64,000 nucleotides of DNA from Sphingomonas sp. 7/4-4 (lineage in GTDB: Bacteria; Pseudomonadota; Alphaproteobacteria; Sphingomonadales; Sphingomonadaceae). Under the pieces are notes generated by a model. The model was not told the DNA's origin and searched no databases. It saw nothing but the letters and a program-made list of their open reading frames with translations. A program made the position numbers and the translations under genes. Below, piece after piece: positions 1 to 8,957 of this stretch (the first letter of the stretch is position 1; each line of letters begins with the position of its first letter). Where the stretch lies: contig NZ_CP115960.1 of assembly GCF_027941955.1 (NCBI RefSeq), positions 1,550,001 through 1,614,000 of the forward strand, written 5' to 3'.

Positions 1-675
1 GCGAGATCACCGAATAGACTGCGTGCTCCATCATCAGCACAATATTGCCCGCCGCCAGCGCCACCGCGCCGCCCGAGCCGCCCTCGCCAAGAATCGTCGC
101 GACGAGCGGCACCCCGAGATTGAGGCACTGCTCGGTCGAGCGCGCGATCGCTTCAGCCTGGCCGCGCTCCTCGGCCTGCACCCCGGGAACGCGCCCGAAG
201 TGTCAACCAGGGTGAGGACCGGGAGCCGGAACTTGTCGGCCAGCTGCATCAGCCGGATCGCCTTGCGGTAGCCCTCGGGCTTGCCCATCCCGAAATTGTG
301 CTTGAGCCGGCTCGCGGTGTCGTCGCCCTTCTCGTGGCCGATCACCATCACCCGACGACCGCGGAAGCGGCCCAGCCCGCCGATGATCGCATTGTCGTCG
401 GCAAAGGCGCGGTCGCCGCCCAACGGCATGAAGTCCTCGATCAGCCCTGCGACGTAGTGCTTGAAGTGCGGCCGCTCGGGGTGCCGCGCGACCTGCGTCT
501 TCTGCCATGGCGTCAGCCTGGCATAAGTATCGTGGAGCAGCCGCTCGGCCTTGGCCTGGAGCGGCGTGATTTCCGCCTGGATATCCACCGATCCGCCTTC
601 GGCGGTACGGCGCAGCTCGTCGATCCGGCTCTGCAGCTCGGCGATCGGTTTCTCGAAGTCGAGGAAGGTTGCCAT
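1..675 (-). CDS. accA: Acetyl-CoA carboxylase carboxyltransferase subunit alpha (partial, frameshifted)
   Basis: AccA forms the carboxyltransferase with AccD and moves the carboxyl group from biotin to acetyl-CoA, the first step of fatty-acid synthesis, in the cytosol. The start is ATG at 675, giving an N-terminus [20 protein letters not shown] typical of the family. Later come the helical region ending [14 protein letters not shown] and the crotonase-fold stretch with VDTSGAFPG. Near residue 163 (C run at 181-184) the frame slips by one missing base; the family sequence [15 protein letters not shown] and the glycine-rich [10 protein letters not shown] continue in the next frame to the window edge. 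The 3' end of the gene lies outside the window. Identity is secure. The frameshift in an essential gene is more likely a base-calling error than a true mutation. Confidence 0.93.
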
Positions 676-685
676 CGCTGCGCGG

Positions 686-1624
686 TTAGGACGGGCCGGG
701 CTTTGCGTCAACGCGCGCCGCACCCGCGGCCTTGCCCAGCGCCTCGCCCAGCGGGTGCCGCTGATTGACCAATTCGACCAGCCTTTTGCTGTCGACATGC
801 GTATAGATCTCGGTCGTCGCGATATCCGCGTGCCCCAGCATCGCCTGCAACGCGCGCAGGTCCGCCCCGCCCTCGAGCAAATGCGTCGCGAAGGCGTGGC
901 GCAGCACGTGCGGGCTCACGCGATCGGGCGGGATCCCCGCTTCCGCCGCCAGCGCGCGGACGAGCTGATAGAGCCGCACACGCGAGAGATGCGCCTTGCC
1001 CGAGGGAACAGCCACGGCCGACCGACGGCGACGTGCTCGCGCCACGCAGCCACTGCCGCCCGCGCCCGATCGGAGATCGGCACCAGCCGCTCGCGCCCAC
1101 CCTTGCCCTTGAGGATCAGATACGGCCGGTCCGGCGCCACTGCGTTGCGCGGCAGCGACACCAATTCGGTCGCGCGCAGCCCGATCCGTAGAGCAACTCG
1201 ATCAGGGCCGAGAGCCGCAGATCGAGCGGATCCGGCGGCACCCGCGCCTGCCGTGCCGCGATCACTGCGAACATCGCATCGACATCCTCGATACTCAGCA
1301 CCTTCGGGAGCGCCCGCGCCGTCCCCGGCCGCGGCAGCGCCGCGCTCGGGTCATCCCCGCGCAGTCCCTCGTCCGCCAGAAAAGCGTAAAAGCGCCGGAG
1401 CGCCGCCGCCTTGCGCGCCACCGTCGATCGCGCAAGCGCCTGCCATTCGCCTGCCAATCGTTCGATTTCGGCCGCGCCGGCTTCGCCCAACCTCCTTCCA
1501 GCACTTCGGAGGCCAACCGCAGATCGGTGCCATAGGCCGCGATCGTATTCCCTGCCGCGCCCGCCTCCGCCCGCATCATCTCGAGGAAGCGCTCGATCAG
1601 CGCGTGATCGGCATGCCCGGTCAA
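686..1624 (-). CDS. xerD: Site-specific tyrosine recombinase XerD (three apparent frameshifts)
   Basis: XerD works with XerC at dif to resolve chromosome dimers. Translated pieces in three successive frames join into one protein of about 313 residues, the normal length. The N-terminal SAM-like DNA-binding part reads [14 protein letters not shown]. The catalytic domain shows the tyrosine-recombinase residues: Arg after LLYGSG, Lys in [11 protein letters not shown], the HxxR in [14 protein letters not shown], His in [15 protein letters not shown] and the Tyr of IYTHV. One base appears to be missing near 1491, near 1180 (CCC) and near 1004 (GGG). The start is probably TTG at 1624, because TTGA overlaps the stop of the upstream exported-protein gene. 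The spread of intact motifs across all frames argues for sequencing error rather than decay. Confidence 0.86.
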
Positions 1625-3405
1625 GCCGACCGCGTTACCGCCTCGACGGCGATCATCCGCGCATAATTGACCATCCCCGCGGCGCGCATCGCCGCGACGA
1701 TGTGGAACAGGGCCTCGGGCGCGACATGGTCCCAGTTCACCGATTGCATGCCCACGCCGGCGAGCAGCGCCACCGTCGCCGCGTCGCCGCGTTGCCCGGC
1801 GGCATCGATCGCCTGGGTCCAGGCATTGACCCCGCCGATCGGCACGTCGAGCGTCGCCGCCACGTTCTGTGCATCGCCCGCGTTCAATCGGCCGAGGCCG
1901 GCAAGCCCCGCCGCAAGCATCTGCGCCTTGCGCCGCGATCCGCTGTCGGCAAAGCCCGTGACATCGCCCGCAACCACGCGCGACAAGCCCGGATCGGCCA
2001 GCGCGAGCAATGCCCAGCCTTCGCTGCGAGGCTTGACCGCTGCCCGCCATTCGAGCGCCGCGGCCTCGTATCCCGAGGACAGCATCGCCGCGATCAGCCG
2101 GTCGGAATCCTCCAGTTTGTCGCTCGCCGGGATCCACGAAGCCGCGCGTGCGGTCAGGATCAGCCGGGCATAGCGCGTGCGCGGGCTGTTCGCGCCGTCC
2201 CACAGGGTGCGCAATGCCTTGACGCGATTGTTCACGTCGCCGTCGGTATAAGCGGTGCGCAGATCACGGGCGATCGTCTGGCCGGGACCCGAATCGCCGC
2301 TTTGCTCGATCTCCGAATAGAGATCGACCAGCCCCGCGTTGGAGAACACGCCTGCCGTTGCCGCCAGTTCGGCCGCGGCCGCGCGTGCGGCCGGATCGAT
2401 ATTGGGTGCCAGTGCCTGCCAGTAACGGACCTGCGGCCCGGCGGTCTGATAAAGCTCCGCCGGCACCTCCACTCCGGTCGCGGTCGCCAGCCCCCAGCGC
2501 CACGCGGTGAGCTGGGGCACAGAATTCCACTCGATCGTCACTGCCCGGCGGCCCTGCGCGCCGGTGCCGAGCACCTTCTCGGCGAGCAGATTGTCGATGT
2601 CCGACGGGCTCGTCCCCGAACGCGCCTGGGTGAGCCGCTGCCCCGCTTCATTGGGCTTGCCGGCGAGCCCGAGGCACATCGCCTGCGCCAGCGCCCAGCC
2701 GCGTTGCTGGATGGCCGCCGCGCCCTTCTCGGCGAGCGGGCACAAAGCCGCCGGATCCCCGGTCGCCAGTGCGGTCTGCATCGCCACCTGATAGAGCCAA
2801 ATCGTGTAGTTATCGGCGTCTACATCGTCGATCACCGCGCGTGCGGCATTGGCCTCGCCCATCCGCAGCAATGCCCAGGCGCGGTCTGCGGCGAAGTCGG
2901 CGCCGTTGACGTTGGCCGGGGTGTCGAGCGGCGACATCAGCGCACGGCGGAGCACGATCGACGCCCAGCGCGACGCGATCGGCGCGTTCATCCGCCGCAT
3001 CAGCACCTGCAGGAAGCGCCCGTCGCTCCGTCCGAACGAATTGGCGGGGAATGCCGTATTGCCCGCGGCGAGCACGCCCACCCGATCGAGCGAATGCCGC
3101 GCGAATTCGGGAAGCTCGTATCGCGACAGATCGACCGTGGCCGCTTGCGGCACCTCGACCTCGGCCACGTTCCCCAACACATTGTCGAGCGGCAGCGCCA
3201 CGCCGTCCGTTGGTGCGATCGGCTCGGCGGCGCGCGTCGGCGCGGGGGCCGGCCTGGGCGCGGGCACAGGCGTCGGCGCGGGATCGTCGAACCCCGGCGG
3301 CAGCAGCGATTCGGGCGTGTCCTGCCCCAGCGCGGGCACCCCCACGCCGGCGAGCAGCAGCGCCGCAAACCCGATCCGCGAAAACTTATTTCGTGAGGTT
3401 TTCAA
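1621..3405 (-). CDS. Exported protein of unknown function, between xerD and aroK
   Basis: A 594-residue protein that I cannot assign to a named family. Residues 1-28 form a signal peptide (basic start, hydrophobic core, cleavage near VPALGQD). Residues 30-65 are a Pro/Ala-rich linker, and the rest is Ala-rich and helical with repeated patterns that resemble TPR-like solenoids. The location is therefore probably periplasmic or cell-surface. Its stop overlaps the TTG start of xerD (TTGA) and its start overlaps the small membrane-protein gene upstream by 20 bases, so the three look co-translated. The function is unknown; a role in envelope assembly is only a guess from the signal peptide and repeats. 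Confidence 0.8.
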   Translation of the reverse strand: MKTSRNKFSRIGFAALLLAGVGVPALGQDTPESLLPPGFDDPAPTPVPAPRPAPAPTRAAEPIAPTDGVALPLDNVLGNVAEVEVPQAATVDLSRYELPEFARHSLDRVGVLAAGNTAFPANSFGRSDGRFLQVLMRRMNAPIASRWASIVLRRALMSPLDTPANVNGADFAADRAWALLRMGEANAARAVIDDVDADNYTIWLYQVAMQTALATGDPAALCPLAEKGAAAIQQRGWALAQAMCLGLAGKPNEAGQRLTQARSGTSPSDIDNLLAEKVLGTGAQGRRAVTIEWNSVPQLTAWRWGLATATGVEVPAELYQTAGPQVRYWQALAPNIDPAARAAAAELAATAGVFSNAGLVDLYSEIEQSGDSGPGQTIARDLRTAYTDGDVNNRVKALRTLWDGANSPRTRYARLILTARAASWIPASDKLEDSDRLIAAMLSSGYEAAALEWRAAVKPRSEGWALLALADPGLSRVVAGDVTGFADSGSRRKAQMLAAGLAGLGRLNAGDAQNVAATLDVPIGGVNAWTQAIDAAGQRGDAATVALLAGVGMQSVNWDHVAPEALFHIVAAMRAAGMVNYARMIAVEAVTRSA

Positions 3406-3523
3406 GCGGGACCACCTTCTCCATGCGAACCGGCTCCTTCTCGGTGCTCCGCGTCGAGAGAAAGACGATTCCTCCCACCAGCACGAGGACGATTACAATG
3501 AGCACGACTAGGAAACGGGACAT
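3386..3523 (-). CDS. Small single-span membrane protein, 45 aa
   Basis: A short frame starting ATG at 3523 encodes MSRFLVVLIVIVLVLVGGIV followed by a short polar tail ending in ENLTK. Residues 4-22 are one strongly hydrophobic helix, and the tail is rich in Glu and Lys. Its 3' end overlaps the start of the exported-protein gene by 20 bases, which suggests translational coupling and a shared membrane-linked job. An in-frame extension to 3610 exists but its sequence looks non-coding. It lies divergently beside aroK with about 70 bases between the starts. The function is unknown; it is reported because length, hydrophobicity and overlap together look like a real small gene. Confidence 0.6.
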   Translation of the reverse strand: MSRFLVVLIVIVLVLVGGIVFLSTRSTEKEPVRMEKVVPLENLTK

Positions 3524-3595
3524 GGAAAGGTCCGTGATTTGAGAAACGCGAGGGCCTTTTGCCCGAGACCGTCCCCCGCTGTATAGCCCCCGACG

Positions 3596-4135
3596 ATGTT
3601 GCAAGCGCATGCCCCTGACTGGCCCTGGAAGGGCAAGCCGATCGTGCTGGTCGGATTGATGGGCGCCGGCAAGACCACGGTCGGCCGGCGCCTCGCGCAG
3701 CGCATGCGCCTACCCTTTGTCGACGCCGATCACGAGATCGAGGCGGCGGCCGACATGACGATCTCGGATATTTTCGAGCGCTTCGGCGAACCCTATTTCC
3801 GCGACGGGGAACGTCGCGTCATCGCCCGGCTGATCGACGGCACCCCCAAGGTGATCGCCACCGGCGGCGGCGCGTTCCTCAACGAAGCGACGCGGGCGCT
3901 GATCCTCGACCAGGCGATCGCAATATGGCTCGATGCCGAGCCCGCGGTGCTCGCCGATCGCGTCCGCCGCCGCGACACCCGCCCCTTGCTGCGCGGCCGC
4001 GATCCCGAGGAAATCCTCACCGAGTTGGCGACGCTAAGAAATCCTTTCTATGCGCTCGCCCCGATCCGGGTTCAGAGCGTGGCGGCTCCGCACGACACCA
4101 CCGTCGATGAAATCCTGAAGGCGATCCGCACTTGA
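3596..4135 (+). CDS. aroK: Shikimate kinase
   Basis: Phosphorylates shikimate with ATP in the cytosolic route to chorismate and aromatic amino acids. The 179-residue protein has the expected features: Walker A GLMGAGKTT at residues 20-28, the metal/substrate acidic pair in FVDADHE (D43, D45), the shikimate-binding triple glycine at 90-92 and the lid arginines in RDTRPLLRG. The length is normal for AroK. Its stop overlaps the TTG start of aroB by four bases (TTGA), so the two are translationally coupled, a common aroK-aroB arrangement. Confidence 0.96.
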   Translation: MLQAHAPDWPWKGKPIVLVGLMGAGKTTVGRRLAQRMRLPFVDADHEIEAAADMTISDIFERFGEPYFRDGERRVIARLIDGTPKVIATGGGAFLNEATRALILDQAIAIWLDAEPAVLADRVRRRDTRPLLRGRDPEEILTELATLRNPFYALAPIRVQSVAAPHDTTVDEILKAIRT

Positions 4136-5220
4136 ATACCGTTCCCGTCGCACTGGGCGACCGCAGCTACACCGTCCGCATCGAAGCCGGCCTGCTCAGC
4201 CGCGCCGGCGAGGCGCTCGCGCCCTTCGCCAGGGGCCGCCGCTTCGTCATCGTCACCGACGCCAATGTGAGCGCACACTTGGCCACGCTCCAGGCCAGCC
4301 TCGGCACGCCCAGCGAGGCGATCGTCCTCCCGCCGGGCGAATCGACCAAGAGCTGGGACCAGCTCGAGGCACTCACCGACAAGCTGCTCGATCTCGGCGT
4401 CGAGCGCAGCGATCATGTCATTGCGTTGGGCGGCGGCGTGATCGGCGACCTTGTCGGCTTCGCGACCTCGATCCTCAAGCGCGGCTGCAACTTCGTCCAG
4501 ATTCCCACCACCTTGCTCGCGCAGGTCGACAGTTCGGTCGGCGGCAAGACCGCGATCAACAGCCGCGCCGGCAAGAATCTGATCGGCGCTTTCCACCAGC
4601 CGAGCATCGTCCTGATCGATCCGCAGGTACTCGACACGCTTCCGCCGCGCGAGCTTCGCGCCGGCTATGCCGAAGTCGTCAAATACGGCTTGATCGACGA
4701 TTTCGCCTTCTTCGAATATTGCGAGGCCAATGCCGCGGCCTTGCTCTCCGGCGATTCCGCCGCGCGCGAATATGCGATCTCCCACTCGGTCGCCGCCAAG
4801 GCGCGCATCGTCGGCGAGGACGAGCGCGAGACCACCGGCAAGCGCGCATTGCTCAACCTTGGCCACACCTTCGGCCATGCGCTCGAGGCCGAGGCCGGCT
4901 TTTCCGACAAGCTGCTCCACGGCGAGGGCGTCGCAGCGGGCATGGCGCTTGCCTTCGCTTATTCGGCGCGACTTGGACTCTGCTCCGGACAGGAAGCCGA
5001 ACGCGTCGCCGCCCACCTCCGCACGATCGGCCTGCCGGACGGTCTCGCCGCCGCCGGTGTCTCGGCCTCGGGCGCCCGCCTCGTCGAGCACATGCTCCAC
5101 GACAAGAAGATGGCCGCCGGCACCCTGCCCTTCCTCCTCGCCCGCGGGATCGGCCAGACCTTCCTCGACAAGACGGTGGATTTGAGCGACGTCGCGGCGT
5201 TTCTGGACGAAGCGCGCTAA
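4132..5220 (+). CDS. aroB: 3-Dehydroquinate synthase
   Basis: Converts DAHP to 3-dehydroquinate, the second step of the shikimate pathway, with NAD and a divalent metal. The 362-residue protein shows the NAD-binding glycine-rich run GGGVIGDLVGF, the block PTTLLAQVDSSVGGKT with its Lys, and the metal ligands: Glu in GYAEVVKYG, His in NLGHTFGHALEAE and His in LLHGEGV. The start is TTG at 4132, chosen because it overlaps the aroK stop as TTGA and gives the right N-terminus (NTVPVALGDRSYTV). It forms an operon with aroK and is followed by a large palindromic element. Confidence 0.96.
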   Translation: MNTVPVALGDRSYTVRIEAGLLSRAGEALAPFARGRRFVIVTDANVSAHLATLQASLGTPSEAIVLPPGESTKSWDQLEALTDKLLDLGVERSDHVIALGGGVIGDLVGFATSILKRGCNFVQIPTTLLAQVDSSVGGKTAINSRAGKNLIGAFHQPSIVLIDPQVLDTLPPRELRAGYAEVVKYGLIDDFAFFEYCEANAAALLSGDSAAREYAISHSVAAKARIVGEDERETTGKRALLNLGHTFGHALEAEAGFSDKLLHGEGVAAGMALAFAYSARLGLCSGQEAERVAAHLRTIGLPDGLAAAGVSASGARLVEHMLHDKKMAAGTLPFLLARGIGQTFLDKTVDLSDVAAFLDEAR

Positions 5221-5223
5221 TAA

Positions 5224-5354
5224 GATCCTCCCCGGCACGGGGAGGGGACCAGCCGCAGGCTGGTGGAGGGGCTCTCCACCGGCGACACTGTTTGGGGCAC
5301 GCCCCTCCACCACCGCCTTCGGCGGCGGTCCCCCTCCCCGTGCCGGGGAGGATC
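5224..5354. repeat. Long intergenic palindrome, sphingomonad REP-like element
   Basis: The arms 5224-5250 and 5327-5354 are near-perfect inverted repeats built on CCTCCCCGGCACGGGGAGG. Between them are two smaller hairpins, CCAGCC..GGCTGG near 5249-5263 and an ACCGCC/GGCGGT one near 5311-5329. It sits between aroB and the aminopeptidase gene, both on the plus strand. Elements of this type recur in sphingomonad genomes (established in general, not checked here). It may act as a terminator or RNA-stabilising hairpin; no protein is encoded. Confidence 0.75.
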
Positions 5355-5395
5355 ACTCAGTTGCCGTTCAGCCGCGATCGGCATAGCAGCGCTGC

Positions 5396-7279
5396 ATGCG
5401 CATCCTCACCACTGCTCTCGCCGCCGTCTCGCTGACCGCTCTCACTGCACCCGCCATGGCCCAGCAAGCCAGGCCCGCGCCGATCCTCACCACGCCCGAG
5501 GCGAAGGACGTGTGGACCCATGCCGAGCCGCAGGTCGCCCGCGTCACGCATGTCGATCTCGATCTCGAAGTGAGTTTCGAGAGCAAGACGCTCTCCGGCC
5601 GCGCCTTGCTCGACATCCTGCCGTCGCCGGGCGCGAAGCAGATCGTGCTGGACGTCGATGATCTCGACATCACCGAAGTCACTACCGCCGACCGCAAGCC
5701 GCTGCACTACACCGTCGGGCCGCGCGACAAGGAGCTCGGCTCGGCGCTGACCATCGATCTCCCCGCAGCCGGCAACCAGATCGCGATCCGCTACCGGACC
5801 AAAGCCGGCGCCAGCGCGCTGCAATGGCTCCCGCCCGAGCTCACCGCGGGCAAGAAGCTGCCCTACCTCTTCAGCCAGGGCCAGCCGATCAACAATCGCA
5901 GCTGGATCCCGACGCAGGACAGCCCGGGCATCCGCCAGACCTGGTCGGCGACGCTCACCGTGCCCGACGGCTTCGTCGCGGTGATGAGCGGCGAGCGGCT
6001 CGACGGCGCGAAGGGCGAGCTGGTCCCCCACCAGAAGCGCCGCTTCCGCTTCAAGATGGACAAGCCGGTCCCACCCTATCTTATCGCGATGGCGGTCGGC
6101 GATCTCGCCTTCAAGGCCACCGGCCCGCGTTCCGGCGTGTGGAGCGAGCCCTCGATGGTCGACGGCGCCGCGTATGAAGTCGGCGACGTCGAGAAGATGA
6201 TCGATGCCGCCGAGGCGCTCTACGGCCCCTATCGCTGGGGCCGCTACGACATGCTCGTATTGCCGCCGAGCTTCCCGTTCGGCGGGATGGAGAACCCCAC
6301 GCTCACCTTCCTCACCCCGACCATCGTCACCGGCGACCGCTCGAACACCGACGTCGTCGCGCACGAGCTCGCGCATAGCTGGTCGGGCAATCTCGTCACC
6401 AACGCGACCTGGTCGGATTCGTGGCTCAACGAGGGTTTCACCACCTATTTCGAGAACCGCATCATGGAGGCGGTCTATGGCAAGGAGCGCGCCGCGATGT
6501 ACGCCGATCTCGACTGGGACGGCCTGCAGAGCGACATCACCGATGCCGGCGGCCAGGCTGCGCCGACCACGCGCCTCCACGGCGATCCCGGCGCCACGGC
6601 CGGCCAGCTCGATTATTTCAAGGGCTCGACTTTCCTGCGCACGATCGAGCGCGCGGTCGGCCGCGAGCGCTTCGATGCGTACCTTCGCTCCTATTTCGAC
6701 CGCCATGCCTTCCAGCCGCAGACCACCGCGGGCTTCCTCGCCGATATCCGCAAGAACCTGATCAGGGGCGATGGGGCGCTCGAGGACAAGCTCCAGCTCG
6801 ATCGCTGGGCCTATCAGCCCGGCCTCCCCGAGAATGCGGTCCATATCCAGTCGGCGACGCTTGCGAAGGTCGATGCCCAGCTCGCCGCGGTCAAGGCGGG
6901 CGGCCCGGTCTCGGCGGTCGATCCCAAGGGCTGGGCGACTCAGCAATGGCTGCGCTTCCTGAACGGCCTGCCGCGCCAGCAGAGCCCGGCACGCCTCAAG
7001 GAACTCGACGAGACGCTCCTCCTGTCGGGCTCGACCAACGCCTATGTCCGCTCGGCCTGGGCCGAACTGGCGATCGCCAACCGCTATGATCCCGCGCTTC
7101 CTTCGATCCAGGCGTTCGTGAAAAGCGTCGGCCGCGGGCTGCTGATCCGCCCGATCTACGAAGGGCTGATGAAGCAAGGCGAATGGGGCCAGCCGATCGC
7201 AAAGCGCTTCTTCGAAGGGGCTCGATCGACCTATCACCCGGTCACCGCCGCGCAGATCGAGAAGATCGTCAGCAACTAA
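5396..7279 (+). CDS. Secreted M1-family aminopeptidase (leukotriene A4 hydrolase type)
   Basis: A 627-residue zinc metallopeptidase that should remove N-terminal residues from peptides outside the cytoplasm. Residues 1-22 are a clear signal peptide ending AMA-QQ. An N-terminal beta domain is followed by the exopeptidase motif GGMENP, the zinc site HELAH (H323, E324, H327) and NEGFTTYFE, whose Glu (E346) lies at the expected 18-residue spacing. A helical C-terminal domain of the LTA4H type (from about residue 460) completes the architecture. The closest family is the bacterial LTA4H-like aminopeptidases. It stands alone between a palindrome and a secreted hydrolase gene on the same strand. Confidence 0.93.
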   Translation: MRILTTALAAVSLTALTAPAMAQQARPAPILTTPEAKDVWTHAEPQVARVTHVDLDLEVSFESKTLSGRALLDILPSPGAKQIVLDVDDLDITEVTTADRKPLHYTVGPRDKELGSALTIDLPAAGNQIAIRYRTKAGASALQWLPPELTAGKKLPYLFSQGQPINNRSWIPTQDSPGIRQTWSATLTVPDGFVAVMSGERLDGAKGELVPHQKRRFRFKMDKPVPPYLIAMAVGDLAFKATGPRSGVWSEPSMVDGAAYEVGDVEKMIDAAEALYGPYRWGRYDMLVLPPSFPFGGMENPTLTFLTPTIVTGDRSNTDVVAHELAHSWSGNLVTNATWSDSWLNEGFTTYFENRIMEAVYGKERAAMYADLDWDGLQSDITDAGGQAAPTTRLHGDPGATAGQLDYFKGSTFLRTIERAVGRERFDAYLRSYFDRHAFQPQTTAGFLADIRKNLIRGDGALEDKLQLDRWAYQPGLPENAVHIQSATLAKVDAQLAAVKAGGPVSAVDPKGWATQQWLRFLNGLPRQQSPARLKELDETLLLSGSTNAYVRSAWAELAIANRYDPALPSIQAFVKSVGRGLLIRPIYEGLMKQGEWGQPIAKRFFEGARSTYHPVTAAQIEKIVSN

Positions 7280-7345
7280 GCGTCGGGCTTGCCCCGCCCG
7301 CAAAGCGGCTTAGGCTGGCCTCCTCACAGATCGGGGGATCCCAGC

Positions 7346-8935
7346 ATGAGCGGCCTGCAACTCAACCGACGCCAGGCGCTCGCGCTGTCGCTGACGAGCC
7401 TCGGCGCCGCGGCGCTGCCGAGCTTGGCCTTCGCCAAGGAGGCGGCCGACCCCGCGATCGACGGCGTCGTCGCGCGCTTCATGGCGGCGTTCGAGACCCC
7501 GGGCATCGCCGTCGCGGTGATCCGCCCCGGTTTGCCCGTCTATCTCAAGGGCTATGGCGTCCGCACGCTCGGCAAACCCGCGCCCGTCGGCGTCCACACC
7601 CGCTTCGGCATCGCCTCCAACTCGAAGTCGTTCACCGCCGCGTCGCTCGCGATGCTGGTCGACGAAGGCAAGGTCGCATGGGACAAGCCGGTCAAGGACT
7701 ACCTTCCCGATTTCCGCATGCACGATCCGCGCGTGACCGAATTGATGACCGTCCGCGACCTGCTCGTCCATAATAGCGGGCTCGCGCTCGGCGCCGGCGA
7801 CCTGATGCAGTTCCCCGCCACCGAGCGTCCCGCGAGCGATGCGATTCGGGCCTTGCCCTTTCTCGCTGCCGAGCGCGGTTTCCGCACCGGCTATGCCTAT
7901 GACAACATCCTCTACGTCATCGCCGGCCTGCTGATCGAGAAGCTTTCGGGCAAGCCGTGGCACGCCTTCGTCTCCGAACGGCTGCTCGGGCCCATCGGCA
8001 TGACCGACTCAGTGCCCGCGCTTCGCTTCCTCAACACGCCCGACGTCGCCGGCCGCCACGCCCGGCTCGGCCCGCCGGTGCGCGGCATGGGGCCGATCGA
8101 AGTCATCGCGCCCGACGAGGGGATCATGACCGACGCTGCCGGTGGCATCAACGCCAGCGTCAGCGACGTCGCCAAATGGCTCCAGCTTCAGCTCGCCGGC
8201 GGCAAGCTCCCCGACGGCCGCGCATTGTGGAGCCCGACGCAGCAGGCCGAATTGTGGAAGCCCCAGACGATCGTCGCCTCTTCGGATGGCCCGAGCGACA
8301 TCTGGCCCGCACGCGGCGTCACCCAGACCTACGCGCTCGGCTGGTTCATCCAGGATTATCGCGGCGAACGGCTGATCCACCATTCGGGCGGCCTCTCGGG
8401 ACAGGTCACCCAGACCGCGATGCTTCCGGGCCGCAAGGCCGCGGTGGTCGTGCTGTCGAACACCGAGGACGCGGTCTCGGGCGCCATCCGCAATGCGCTG
8501 CTCGACCAGATCGTGGGCGCCCCCGCCTTCGATTGGGTCGCGGCAACACAGGCGCGGGTGAAGAAGCAGGAAGCCGAGGGTCTCGCCGAGCTCGGCAGCG
8601 GCGGCGTCGACAAGGCGCCCGCTGGCGGTCCCAGCCTGCCGCTCTCGGCTTATGCCGGGCGCTATCGCGATCCCTGGTACGGCGACATCCTCGTCGCCAC
8701 GCGCGGCAAGGGGCTCCACATCGACTTCCTGCCCACCCCGGTGTTCAAGAGCGCGCTCGAGCCCTGGGGTCCGGATACCTTCCGCACGCGCTTCCCCAAG
8801 GGCGCGGGCGAAGACGCGACAGTCACTTTCGTCGTTGTGAACGGCAAGGTCACGGGCGTCACGATGAAGCCGCTCTCACCGCTCGCCGATTTCAGCTACG
8901 ACTTCCAGCACCTCGCCTTCGTGCCGATAGGCTGA
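7346..8935 (+). CDS. Secreted serine hydrolase, class C beta-lactamase fold
   Basis: A 529-residue member of the serine beta-lactamase/D-alanyl-peptidase superfamily. The start at ATG 7346 gives MSGLQLNRRQALALSLTSLG, a Tat-like signal (NRRQAL) ending ALA-type before KEAADPA. The catalytic motifs are S91-N-S-K94 (SxxK), Y185-D-N187 (YxN) and H346-S-G (HxG, equivalent to KTG). A C-terminal beta domain of about 100 residues (from LPLSAYAGRYRDPWYG) resembles DUF3471. Such proteins are usually esterases or peptidases of unknown substrate rather than antibiotic-resistance enzymes; nothing here shows true beta-lactamase activity. Confidence in the fold is high, in the substrate low. Confidence 0.9.
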   Translation: MSGLQLNRRQALALSLTSLGAAALPSLAFAKEAADPAIDGVVARFMAAFETPGIAVAVIRPGLPVYLKGYGVRTLGKPAPVGVHTRFGIASNSKSFTAASLAMLVDEGKVAWDKPVKDYLPDFRMHDPRVTELMTVRDLLVHNSGLALGAGDLMQFPATERPASDAIRALPFLAAERGFRTGYAYDNILYVIAGLLIEKLSGKPWHAFVSERLLGPIGMTDSVPALRFLNTPDVAGRHARLGPPVRGMGPIEVIAPDEGIMTDAAGGINASVSDVAKWLQLQLAGGKLPDGRALWSPTQQAELWKPQTIVASSDGPSDIWPARGVTQTYALGWFIQDYRGERLIHHSGGLSGQVTQTAMLPGRKAAVVVLSNTEDAVSGAIRNALLDQIVGAPAFDWVAATQARVKKQEAEGLAELGSGGVDKAPAGGPSLPLSAYAGRYRDPWYGDILVATRGKGLHIDFLPTPVFKSALEPWGPDTFRTRFPKGAGEDATVTFVVVNGKVTGVTMKPLSPLADFSYDFQHLAFVPIG

Positions 8936-8957
8936 GGCACATCGGAGCGGCTGCACA

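Noticed and set aside
686-1624. xerD as a degraded pseudogene or integrase remnant
   Set aside because: All catalytic residues and the full length are kept across the three shifts, each in a short run, as in many other genes here; sequence error is simpler.
1411-3396. Long plus-strand frame (661 codons) opposite the exported-protein gene
   Set aside because: Arg/Pro/His-rich shadow of a GC-rich minus-strand gene; no motifs or signal peptide, whereas the minus strand has a clear signal peptide and operon overlap.
5224-5354. Possible CRISPR array in the repeat-rich stretch
   Set aside because: It is one inverted-repeat element, not evenly spaced direct repeats with unique spacers; no cas genes are near.
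5357-7303. Long minus-strand frame (648 codons) opposite the aminopeptidase
   Set aside because: The plus strand encodes HELAH and NEGF zinc motifs; the antisense frame is a composition artefact.
7346-8935. Antibiotic-resistance beta-lactamase
   Set aside because: The SxxK/YxN/HxG motifs and the DUF3471-like tail fit esterase or peptidase-type members; HxG in place of KTG and the extra domain argue against a resistance enzyme.
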